Shown here in pieces: positions 1 to 13,412 of a DNA stretch of 64,000 nucleotides. Under the pieces are notes generated by a model. That model worked only from the letters and a program-made list of their open reading frames with translations, searched no databases and was not told the origin of the DNA. Origin of the DNA: Tubiluchus corallicola (lineage: Eukaryota; Priapulida; Priapulimorpha; Priapulimorphida; Tubiluchidae); assembly GCA_030141605.1 (NCBI GenBank), contig JAQGDQ010000530.1:62001-126000 (forward strand), read 5' to 3'. Each line of letters begins with the position of its first letter. Position 1 is the stretch's first letter. The translations under genes were made by a program, and so were the position numbers.

Positions 1-1346
1 GACATGGCGACCAAGGTTAAGTCAACAAGATCCAGTTTTAGAGGCAACTAAAACATAAACACATCACTAAAATGCCGTTCAGTTCTGCTAAAAAACTAAT
101 TTTATGCTTAAACTAGTTTGCCAAAAAACTAACATTTTCTAATTGAAACTGCTATAAAATTCATGATTTCATTTCAACTTCAACAAATTATTACGTTAAA
201 CAAATGAGCTTAATAAAAAATTAACGTAACTTGAATTTTCAGGTAAACTATTTTGAAAGCTTCGATTTAGTTACAGAAATTACAAAAATTGGAGGCAAGA
301 GAAAGAAAGAAAAGAAATCAAAAGAAAAGAAAATGGAACAAATACCATGTATATATTGATTTAAGAAATGACCCCCTATCATTACAAAAGATTATATCAA
401 AGCATCCTGAACCAAGCAGCATTATATATATGCAGTATAAAGTACATAATGCAGTCATTATTACATACATATATTACATACATACAGCATAATTTATGTG
501 CTACGTATGATCAGTTTCTTTTTGGTAGAGCTACATGTTATTATCAAATATTAACAGTTTGACCCTCTGCACTGATTAATATAATTGTATTGTTGTTGCT
601 ACGGTGCCATTTAAGTGATAGTACTTTTTATAGGCTCGGTCACATTCTCTCAAACACGAATAACTTTCGCCAGGCAACTTATTAGCACAGCAAAGAAACC
701 GAAGTGCAAGGTGGAACAGTCAGTTGTTTGTTGTTCTGTATGTTGATACTGGGAACAATTTTCATACTAGTTATTATAGATGCCCTCTACCACACTGCAA
801 AAATATATACAGGAAGGAATAACATTAGTTAATTAAAGGAAAATCGGACAATTGATAAGGCTCAATCTCATTTTAATTTACTGTGAAAAATATACATTTT
901 CTTGCCTATAAAATATAGCAACTGTTTTTAATATTTGAATAATTACATTGGAAAGTTAATTAATGGCAACCGTACACAGCTAACGCTTACGTCACCAACT
1001 AACCACAGTTTGTGCAATTCTTCCCTGCACATCAAATACGTTTGCGTAACCGAAGATTGCCATAAGATGCTGATGTGATGTCACGAAAATGAGTTCTACA
1101 TCACACTGACGACACGAAAGAACACTGCAGTTCATGGCCATGCTTATCACGGCACCGCGTCTATTTTTCACCCATGCAAATGTGCCAAAAAAGCACCACT
1201 GACAGTCCTAGTGGATTTGCTGAGCAGTACGTAGCTTTGAAAGTTTAATAAAATTTAACTGTACGAGGTAATTATTATTTAACCTAACCTTTGATTCAAA
1301 AAAGCTGTTGTAGTTTTCAATATTTTAGATCGTATTTTATTTTGAC
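1..1346. other. 3' flank of the first gene, no gene recognised
   Basis: AT-rich sequence with no exon I can support. On the minus strand an AATAAA lies at 1336-1341, only a few bases past the stop codon of the gene at 1347-14205, and is a candidate poly(A) signal. Short open frames at 289-562 are low-complexity. Confidence 0.4.
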
Positions 1347-3186
1347 CTAATATCCACACAAGTCCTTTAAGGAATTGGAAAATGCAAAAAAGAAAACAAG
1401 CAACGTCACGCCTACCAGAAATACATGGTAGATTACATACGTTACCTTAGGAGTAGCTTCTGCAGCTGCCGCTCTTCTCTGGGCATTCTCCAACTGTTGC
1501 TGAAGAAAAAGATTTTGCATTGCTAACGATTTGGTATCGGGAGATTGATTCACATTCTTAGCTGCCGGCGCCTGTAATGATTTTATATCACGGATTTGAT
1601 CTGTCGTGTCTTCAACTGCCGGTCTTTCCAACTTTTCCGAATCAAGAACTGTCACTACGGGTGATTCGCTACATGCTTTGTTACTTGGTTCTACTTTGAC
1701 GGTAATCTTGAAACCTAAGGGCACCTCGGTTTCAGGAGAATTGCTATACGGTGTCAATTCTGTAGGCGTAGCAGGAGTAGGAGGTGGAGGGCTAGGTACA
1801 GGTACTCTGCCAGCAGGCACACATTCCTAGGAAAAAGTTATGAGGACAGGAAATTATGTTAATGCAGAAAAGACATGCTCCTAAAAGTATAATCGATCTA
1901 GCTGACTCCCCTTTTCTAAACAGCCATTCATTAGTACAAAATGGATGTGGTTATCATAGTACGTTAGTAACTTGTCTTACATGTTAGAAGGAAGTGGTCA
2001 GTCTGGATCTGCTGACACAAATACACAGCTGACCAGATTTTGAATTCAGTATCCAGAAACACCGGGATCTGCCAGTCATGCAACAATAACATTGTGTATG
2101 TTCAAACAAATTATAGCTGCTTTATGAACATATGCAGTACATGTCAGATGGCATGTCCTATTGCACATGTAAGAGTTAAAAAACTATTTGACTATTGCAA
2201 CAGGACCTTCCACGGCATTAGTTAAAATGAGTTAGCAATGTTACAGTTGATACAAACACAAAAATTTAACCCAGTTCTATGTATAAAACAGCAGTAAAAC
2301 AGTAAAGAATCAGCAACATTTTTAGTAGTGGTATCACAGTTGCATGTTTTTTATAAGAACTGGCAAATACAAACATCTTCTTTCATTTTATTTGCAAAAT
2401 CGAATGCTGAATTACAAATCATCAACTATCAAATTTTGGTAAAACTGCAATCAGCTTACAATGACAGTAACTTTTTTTCAAACAGTGTTTCCTACTTCTA
2501 TCTAACATCAAAATTTAACTTAGTGACTGTGAATAAAGTTTAGCAGACCTAAAACCGATAGAACAATCCGAACTTCTTTAACTTTCATTAAACTTTCTAT
2601 TACCTTATTGGAAAACATAGAGCCTTCTTGTAAGTTCTCATCAATTTCAGCTTCTGCCTATGAAAAAAAGCGTAAAGAACTCATTGTTATATCAGGACAA
2701 ATTTAAATTGTTTCATTATTAAAAATTCAAAACACAAATATTCCAAACAGAAGAATGTAAGTTCCCTAGCAACACATCCAGACTACAAAAAATGTGCAAC
2801 AGAGACCTCAAAAACACGTGACTATTCAACACACTATAGAAGGAAGCAATGGACAGAAATATTAGAACGTATAACAGAAGTTTTATTGCATGCCTAATGA
2901 CAACTCGTTAAAATTACAAAAGAAAAAGAACGACATGCATTTAAAGCTAGTATATAGGCAGCTAAGCAACTATTTGCAAACTACAGCAGGACCCAAAACT
3001 ATTCAAGTAACAATGGACTCTTCTTCGTAATGTTTTGCAATAATTCTCACTGGCTATATCTACAGGCGATTCGCCTTCTACCGTCACCTTCTACAAGTGA
3101 TTATGATAAATGGCAAGCTCTTATTAACTGCTGTGTTGTTGCTCATTCGCTTACACACTTGTTTCTCTCTCTCTTTGCCTCTCCTC

Positions 3187-3247
<61 letters not shown>

Positions 3248-3273
3248 CTCTCTCTTTCTCTCTCTCACTCTCA

Positions 3274-3306
<33 letters not shown>

Positions 3307-6300
3307 TCTCACTCACTCTCTCTGTTTGTTTCATTCTCTCCCTTTCTAACATTGTCTCTCAATATTTACATTGTTTGATAACAAAAATTCCAAACAATGT
3401 AAGTTCCCTAGCAATACATCTATACTAGAAGCTGTGTCATAGACCTCGAAAATACGCAATTATGCAACACAGCTTCTCTCTACAAATTTTAATAAAATTG
3501 ACCAATAAGATACTGATACCCACTAAATTAGATACAATAACAATATTCCTAGAATATCATTGATGCGATAATGATAAAAACAAATTTTTCATATCAATAC
3601 AATAATTATACGTATCATTATCTTTAACATGCCCGCACTCGAGTGTAGTGTTAAACAAACATATAACCTTCTTGTCATATTAGGGGGATTTGGTAAAGCA
3701 CAGAACTAGTCAAAACTATTTTTCCAGCAATAAGCTTGTGTTCATAAGAAACTTAGTTATAAAAAACTTCATATGTATGGTAGCAGGTGCTCTAGTATTG
3801 TTTTGTTTTGTTTACAAGTGCAAAATAAATTAGTATCTAAATTTTCTTTTTGATTTCTGGCATGCTTCCGTTAACATTTATTATTTGCTGCTGATGAGAA
3901 ACCCTTGATTTGTTTAGGCAATCCGTCATTATACGTGTGCTTGCATAGCAAAATCGTCCATAAGTCGGCAATTAAGCTTTTCTAGTTATTCACATATCCT
4001 GAATTTCCATTTCATGAGGATCATTTTGATATCAATCTAGTTGCTCTATGTTATTTCTAAAATGAGATAATCCACATTGCAGCTGAGGAGCACTACGCAC
4101 TGAAAAACGTAACCTGGAGAAAAACGCGTTTAAAGTCTGCCATTGTTTTTGTCGCGTGGCTACAAAACAGTTAGCAACCGTACAAAAGTGGACTTTACAA
4201 GAGTAAATTGAAGTTATGTTTAAATCCAGTAGATAACTCTTCCTGATGAGTCTTGTCAGCAGAAAAAAACCCCAAAGCAAATTTTTGGTGCTTTCTGCTT
4301 TGAAGCATCATAACGTAGTTTTAACTATGTCGACTTATGGACGGTCTTGGTTTGCAAGCATAAACGTTTATTTTATTATATTCTTTTGATTATACTACCT
4401 GAATGCAAGCTTAATTACTACGTAAGGTTTCATTTGACTTGAGTTTTACAATAACGTAGTTCAGTATAAAAAATCTACAGTATGATAATACTGCAGCTAT
4501 ACATGCTTAGAAAATGTGGCATTAAATTTAAAATTTTGATTATGATATAAGGGTGACTGTTTAGATGACCTCTGGTCTTTCCCCACCCCGTCTCTAGTTT
4601 CATTTTCTAATCAATGTTTTTGTAATGTACTTTTTAACACAAGACAAAAGGACGAATAAATGTATTGAACTGAATTGAACTGAAAGTAACCAATCCTTTC
4701 AAAGCTGTTGAAATTGGCTTTGCTAACTCCCTCTTCAAGAAACAAAATGGAAAACAAACTGAAAGACATCGTTGAAAAAAGTGTTGAAGGTAAAAAGGGA
4801 AACGTACCTTAGGCAAGTCAGGCATCACGTCAACTCTTGCATTTCTAACTACTGATTCAGGAGAAATGTTAGGACGTGCAGGAAGAGGTACAGGAAGGGG
4901 TGGAGAAGAGGTGACAGCCACATCATCTGATGGTAAACTATGCCTCACGCAATGCTGAAAGGCTGTACAAAGATTACACTTCATTTTAGCTTTCAGCATC
5001 TCCAACGGATTTTCAACACTTGGGATTGACTGACGCATTGGAATAGTTCTACGCTGCTTTGCTTGTAGGAAAGTGTGAAACTTTAATGTCACCAAAAAAC
5101 AAATGTCAGAAATTCGACAGGGAGTGCCGGCATGACCTTTCATCGGGTCACAGTCCATACAGTCGCAGAGTTTTGCTTTTTCTGGGTACTCCTTCACAAG
5201 ATGCTTAATGAACTCTTCTGTCTTGTTAATATCTTTATAAGAACCAAGGTAAAAGTGTTCAGCCTCAGTGACCAGCTGATTTATTACATTTTCATTCATA
5301 ACGGTAAAATGGCGGTGACTACAAGTTCCTGGTTTTATGATAGCGTAATCAATATGATTTGCATGCCATTGTTCTACCACCTGAGCTTGAACATCTCCAC
5401 TACTGGTACCAGCATCAGACCGAAATGACGCATCTGGAGTAAAAGGATGGCTAAACACTGGAGACGTATCATCCTGGAAAGTGGATGAAATTCCTTCACA
5501 CTTTGATGTCACTGGTACAACTAGATCCTGCTTCATAACCAGTTCTCCATCAGAACTGTCTGATATACAAACTTTCTTCTGCTTAGTCCATTTACTGTGC
5601 TCACGGTCATCTTTCTCTCCAGTGGCAGCAGGTAAATCAGATTTTTCATCAGGTATAGCTTTACCTGCATTTGCAGCTGTATCTTCACGTTCTGTTGATT
5701 TCTTAGATTTCACTTTATCTCCTAATCTCTTCCTTATGTAAAACAAGCTATCAGCTACAGCCTCACTGGCAACAGGATGTTCATGTTTACCATTTAGAGA
5801 AGTGGATTCGTTTGAATTTGACGATTCATGAATCGACGCATGATCTTCTAACTTCTCATCAGACGAGTCTGAATCAGGTTTTGCACTAAATTTCTTTCGT
5901 ATATAAAACAGACTGTCAGCTGTACTTGCACCAAGACCAGATGGTTTAACAAAAGATGAATAATTAGGGTCGTGTTCACTACTGTTTTTACGTACTATCT
6001 GACGAACATGTTCAGTAAAACTATTATGATCATATTGCACAGGCAAGGTTTGTGCACTTTTATCCACAGCATCAACAAGTTTTGTTTTGGTTTCTTTAGA
6101 AGACGATGGCAAATTGCGATATTTTTCTTGGACCTCATAGCCCCTTGTAACAAACCCTGCATGTGCTGGTTGTAGTTGATTGATAAATGGATCTTGGCCT
6201 GTTGCAATGTAATAGTTCTCTGCCAATGGTGCATGCTCTCTAACAGGTACATAACTACTAGTATAATCAGGTCTTCCGATCCCCTGACCTCTATAATAGG

Positions 6301-9300
6301 GAGCCGTGGATCTATATTTCCAGTGAAGAAAAGGATCAACTTGATGTAAATCGGATTCGTAAGAGTGTGGATACACCAGTTTAGAAACAGGTGTATATTG
6401 CTTTTGAGTTACAGTAATACGACCCTGATTGAAATGTGAGCTTAAACTGGGAGGAAAAGATCGTTTTCCTGTGACAACATCGTACTGCCTCGACAACACA
6501 CAATTGCTCAAACTGTCATCACTTCCAGGGCTAGAGAAACCAGTCTCCACTGTACATTGATTACAATCGTAATACGGATTGTAACTGCTGTGGCTGAATG
6601 AGGGTACTTCACTCTTGTATTCGTCAAAATTTTCTTTCGTCAAAACATGATTTTGCAAACTTCTATCAGCATACATACGATTGGTATGTTCTACAGCACG
6701 CTTGTTTAGTAGATACGGAGTTTCTAATTTAATTTCTGATGCACTTTCAACGCGGTAACGCTTGCAGGTGTTTTTGGAATCATTGAAACGGACATTTAAA
6801 TTTTTTCGTGCTGGTTTGTCAACAGACTCAGCCAATAAGTAGTCATTGACTGATAAGTTGTCATTGAAGCTGACAGGAGTGTTCCTATAAAGATCTTTTT
6901 CAGTAAGATCCGATTCCTGTACTGCAGTTACTTGGAACCTGCACTTTTTTGGAGGTGACTTTGATGACGACTTTTGATCAACCAACTGAGCATATGGTTT
7001 GTTATCCTCGTCAGAAGAAATATCATCACCGTCCATGGCTGATCTTCTAACAGAACTTTCCATGTGTTTTCTTGACCTTCCATGCCGCTCAGCAAATGTG
7101 TCTTTTACATTAGCAGTTGGCGTTTCTCTACTCTTGTCAACAAACTCAGGTTTCTTATCGGAATTTAATTTTTCTTCAGCCATTTTATCTTCAGTAGTTG
7201 CATCAGTTTGCACAGGATTTCCCTGGCTGGCTGTGCCTCTAGCACTATGAGAAGGTAGATCACTACTGTACAAAAGTGCTATTTCACTACCAGCATGTGG
7301 TAATGCAATATCACCTCTTCTGCTATTACAGTTAGAGTCATCAACGACTTGAGGTTCCTAAACAGGTAAAGTGAACAAACAAGGAAAAAATATCAGTTTG
7401 TAGGGTTAATTTAGGATCAATACTTACATCACATTCCAGATAGCTAAGATTTAAATTAATACTTACTAGCAAAAGTCCTGCAAAAACATTTCGCTCAGAA
7501 TTCTAATAAAAAGTGCAGACATACTACATAGTGATTGTTTAGTAGTTTTTACCTCTTTAACAATGCTAATTGTGTATCAGATAGACAGTACGTATTCCCT
7601 GAAATGGAACTAATCAAAAGTCATACATCCGAGGGAAACTGTACTTAAAAAAGACAGGTTCCCATCTTGTACCCAATTCCTTAAAATTTCAATGAAAGGA
7701 GGTGCGTTTGAGAAATAACAATTACAGGCATTCCATGAAATCTAGATAGGCCTAATTTACTTTACCATTATCTAACCAATTTTGGCTCAGTCTGTGCCGC
7801 ACTTTGGTCCAGTTTTCTTAAACTAAGAGCACACCTTTTCCAAAAAAAACACAAAAACAAATTTTTCATGGCAATTTGCTTACAACATTTCACGTTTTGA
7901 AAAAAGTCAGTGAAATCAAACTTGGTCAAGATCATTTGCCTTATATGTTGTTGTCTAAGAAAGGAAGTGAAGCCACTGAGTGTGCAGCTGCAAAATTACA
8001 TATTGATGTATGTAAGGACCAATACCCGGCTATTTAATTCACACTAGAGGCTAAAGCGGCTTTTACCAATGCAAAATGTTTTTGCATTAATGCATATCTA
8101 GCCGCGTATAAAAAATCAATAGGAAAACCTAGAGAAACAGTAACACAGGTCTGATAAATGGATTCAATCAAAAACAAACAAATTTTATTTTGTAGATATT
8201 TTGTAGCCTATATTTTATAAATCATAAAATTAAACACGATTTTGCTCAAATAAATTCATACACGGTTTGATATTTCGTTGAATGGGCCCTGGAGACACTA
8301 AAACTTCACGGTTGTCAACACTGAAGATATGCCACATTGCCGGTAAAAATACAACCCAAATTGTTATTTCGCCGAAACCAAAACTTAACCGAAACTGCAA
8401 TTACTGGCAAACCGAAACGAAATTTTATTTCGATAAAATCCCTGTTTACAGTATTGTACAGTCACTGTCAGTTGCACAAGTCTGGTAAAGATAAATATGG
8501 CTTCTACATTAAGCAAGCAAGCAAGTACATTTAAAGAAAATAAGAAAAAAGAGAAGTTGAAAATAGCACCTTATACAATAAAACTCCCCCATACAATTCT
8601 TATTACACTCTGACTAATCACACGCACCTGTAGAGCTCCTAAGGTTGTCTTTGTAGTAAATTTCACCTGGTTTCTCCTCGGTGGATGCTGCGGATGCTGA
8701 TCTCTGCTAGAACTGCTGGGCTCAAGCCCGGAAGAATACATTTGCCCTAAACCGTCAACAAAGTTTCGTTATTTTTTATTTACTCATAGTTATATTTCCT
8801 TCAAGTTTTAACTACAACAGGAAATCACAGTAAATATCCTTACAATGTTGTATAAAAACAAGATGGCCTCCTAAACTGTAAATTGGTTAGTACAAATGCG
8901 TCAAATTTAATATCTTATTTATAAAGTGCAACCTATGCAGTTCACAAAGCAGTCATTGTACACAAACTCGTAAAGTTTATAAATTACAAAATAATTGTGC
9001 TTTTGGGAATTAGAATCTTCATGATTCAAGAATGAATACCCAGAGATGCGGTCAAGTATTTCTGAAGTACAATACGTAACGTAGAAGCCTAGCAGCTAAA
9101 TCAATTATAGAAACTAACAAGACCCATGGCTCAAGTAATCAGTGTTACAAACATACGTTACTATCGGAGATTGGGAAAATGAATTTTTAGAATGAAAATA
9201 AAAGCCAGAAACCACTTAAGCTAAGACACGGCTTTTACTCAGATGCACCATCTGCAATGTTTTGACCAGTTAAGGTCGTGTTCATGCAACAATCCACCTA

Positions 9301-12300
9301 AATTAAAACACAGTGCCATTTTTGTTTACAAAGATCAACATTGTGAGAAGCAAACAAGATGAATACTAAATTGTAAACTTACAGATCGTGTGAAAGACAG
9401 AAAAAATAAAGTTTCAATTTATTCTCTGACCAATGCCTGTGATAATAAGGTCACAATATTTACAAAATTTAGGTCATAAACTGTCATAATTATCTTCTTA
9501 AACAACATCACATGCCCTCTGAGTGCCCCTATTAGCTATGGCTTCCTTGGTCTCCCTAAAACATATATAATCTAATGTTGTTGTTCATGTTAATAAGTAC
9601 ACAAACACACACATTATTGGTAATATCTATTTTATGTACCATCAACTGATATTCATTGTAAAACTGCAGTTATATTAATTCAAATAAATTGAAACTGATT
9701 TGAATTGATTATGTTTTGCGTAAAAGTTTCTTTTATCACCATCCATTACCGATTGTGGTCGAAATGTTGTAGACGTTTGTGTCTGAATAAAAGCCATGTC
9801 ACTGCTTAAATGGGTGCTGGATGTTATTTTCATTTTAAGAGTACGTTACTATGCCAAGTAATGCTGTATGTCAATAGGAATTTTTGAAACAGCAAGAGTG
9901 AAACATTCAAAAACTCTCAAATCTATAAGGAGCTACCTACACTCTAAATTTACAGGGTGATCGTTGCACTTTTCAGTTGAGATTTTATTACCATGACTCT
10001 AAGGTATACTGACAATAGAAATCAATGAGTAGTAGGCATTTTGTTACTTCTGCATTCCTAATTTCTATATTTTGCTAGAAACACATGAATAGTGCACTGT
10101 CTGTAGGACTTTTCTGCATTTAGTGAGAATAATGCAGGATTTATGTGTCGCTTTACTTAAATAGGAAAATAATTTACTAATGTCACAATAACAGGAAAAA
10201 AGAGTCCTTAGGCATTATCATAGATGTTCGTCAAAATTAACATTTTTATGAAGTTAGGCATACTTAACTTTTGGCACAAAATTACTTGGTGTACAGGACT
10301 TAAATTTGAAATCTGGAATACTACTGTTGGAGATAAATTGATTAGATAAATGGATTATTTTTAGACAAGTTAAAGAGAAGTTTAATTTCTATTTGATGTA
10401 ACATTTCTGCTTTGTAACACTACATTTACAATTTTGTTTTAATTTATAACATAAAAATTACTCACACCTAAATGATTAAATTTTTTAATTCAGTTCCTAT
10501 TTTATAATCATCTTGTAATCACACCTGAATTTGCAAAATGGTTTACTTTCTTTTCTCAGAATTTGAAGTTTTATTTTTGGGACATCCCGTCAGCTACAAT
10601 TACTGAACATATAAAAAATGGGAAATGTGAATTTTCTGTTTTTTTTTTGTATATTTGAGGTGATTCTGGACTGTGAACCCATGCATATCTTTGCAATAGC
10701 CTGCTTGTACAATGCAAAAATAATAAAATATACGACCTACCAGAATTGAGGCGAGCTGGATTATTTGAGGTAAAACTGTGGGCAAAGTTTATAAACCAGC
10801 ACATAAATCTTGTCCCCAGTTTTGCATCAAGTAATCCTGCTGACTCAAGTAACCTCATTTTATGGTAAGTTAATGTTAATTTTATATACAATGTTATATG
10901 TACATTGCCTACCTGTTCCTGAGTTGCTGGTAGTTCCCTGGTTGCTATCTACAGCTGGGAGAGATATGGAACGTGCTGCTGGTATATCGTCTTCCTCTGC
11001 AGTAAAAAAAAACAAAATTTAGGCAAAAAAAAAAATTAATCCAAAATCATAATCTAACACCATTATAATTTTAAACAATGCAAAGATTTTGAAAAGGTAA
11101 GCAGCTGTGCTAAACATTAAAACTAATGTTCATCACAAAGGGTGAAATGTATCACACCGTATGTCGCAACAGTCACATCACGATGCATTCTCACATCAAC
11201 AATTAATACCACAAATAGCGACTCCTAGCCAATGAACTATCTGGACAGATTAAACAACTCAAACTCATTATGTCCACTCTTGAAAAGCTGCGTACATAGT
11301 TCAACTTTAATATCTTTACATTCATGAGTTTCAATAATAATGCTGTTAATATATTCTAACATTGCTTGATTCGCAGTCTACAAGGCTTAGTGTTTGACAC
11401 ACCATAGTGGTCAGACAACTTTCCTACCAAGAACGGTGATTTTAGAGATATTACATACTGCATGAGTTAGTTAACAGAAATATGAATGGCTGACATACTT
11501 TGATTAAATACAAATGGTTAATATTTGTTAGAATATCATGTTTCAACTAACAGCACATTTAAGAATGGCATGGCTCATATCACTAACAAATCATGACATA
11601 CATAAAGTTTGTACATACAAGAAATAGTTAACAATAGGGCCCAACCCACATCACACTGTACCCACCACACCACACCACACCACAACAACACGCCACGCCG
11701 CATCTTACCACACTCACCACATTACACCACACAATGAAGATGATGATGATGAAGATACCTACAACACCACTACCACCAAAGCAACAACAACAACAACAAC
11801 AATGCAGCTTCACCGCAGCATAGAGAAACCATGCAAAAAAATTTCACGGAAAGTTGTAATGCGTTATAGTGTGCAATGACAAATGCTGTTAGACCCATTC
11901 ACCAAAAATCAATAACATTTCTACTGCTTACTACGTTGCTTACTAATTCACAGGTGATAACAGCCTAACAGATTCAAGTTACATATCGCTCTCTATGACA
12001 CAGTAGAATGCTGGGTGATGACAATGCCTAGAATAGCTGAATAATTTTCGAAAGGCAAGGATAATAGGTATTTCAAATAGCGTGCAGCACTGCGGAGGTG
12101 ATAAAGCTTTGAAATATGCACTTCCCATTTCATCCAGTGGACACCTTGAATGAAACATTCACACCTTACAGATGTGGGCTCTTCCTCTTTTTGGAAATGG
12201 TCTAATTTTTTCAAAAGATGTCAAATTTATTTTTTTTTGGTGGCTGCTTGCAGTTTTTTTGGAAAAGTTGCCTACTACAGCCACCACCGTACGGACTTTC

Positions 12301-13332
12301 TAACCATTACTGGCCGCATCACTGATGCTTTTCCATTCTCTCGAATTATGGAACATAAGTTTTGTGTAAAAGCAAGTGAAAAACAGCAATTTTTGGTGAT
12401 TTTTCACCCCTTCACTTCCCCGTAGCTCAAATTCAAAACATAAACTGTCACTGGGACCACATTAGATTGAGATCTTTCTTGGCCACAAAAACCACATATA
12501 AGCAAATGAATCTGTCCAGACATACATCAGCTGAAACAACTAGCAAAACCCCACAAAAGAATTTTGCACACAGACCCACCTCAGCTATTCCTATACTACC
12601 AAACCACAACAAACCACACTACAGTGACTAAACCCATCTAAACAGTGGCTCACCTAATAAGCAAGCACAAAAACACATTTGCAAGAGAAAAAATTTACCT
12701 AGCATGTGGCCATAAGATAAATGGAGAGAAGTCGCTCGCTGTAGATGTTGCAACTGCTTTACTCGTGTGAGATCAACAGCTGGTGAACTTTCTCGTGGCA
12801 AAATCAACCGCCGCTGTGCTTCGCTAGAAAAAAGTAAATTTTACTTTTAACCATTGCAAGCTTTTACAGCAAACTTTACACAACAGCCTAAGACTCAAAC
12901 CAAAAACAAGACAAGCAGAAAAAACTTTCTGAGCAGCAACGGCCCTAGAAGGGCTGTCATAAATGCTAAACAGTGATACTGATTATAAATATCAATTTGC
13001 ATCCTTGTAGGTACTCGATATCTTGCTCATATTGAGCCAATTTTCAAAAGTCTTGGTTTGTTAAGATCTGAATGCATTGCACAGTTAAGGTGACTTAAGT
13101 TTAACTGCAAATTATGCCATGGCCTACTGTGTTTTTATTTTTCATCAGTTTGACCTTTTCAAGATCGTCATCAATGGCTGGAACTGTAAAAGGGCTTATT
13201 AGAGTTATTAGATAAAGATACTTCTAATGAGCAATGCTTAATAAATATAGATTTCACAGGGCAAAGGTGAATGGCTAGATTGGAAATAAGAGAGAGAGTG
13301 TGTGTGTGAGAGAGAGAAAGAGAGGAGAAAAA

Positions 13333-13412
<80 letters not shown>

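Noticed and set aside
3030-3428. Ser/Leu-rich open frames
   Set aside because: Translation of a (CT)n microsatellite; the same applies to frames at 13238-13708, 20654-20881 and 41463-41833.
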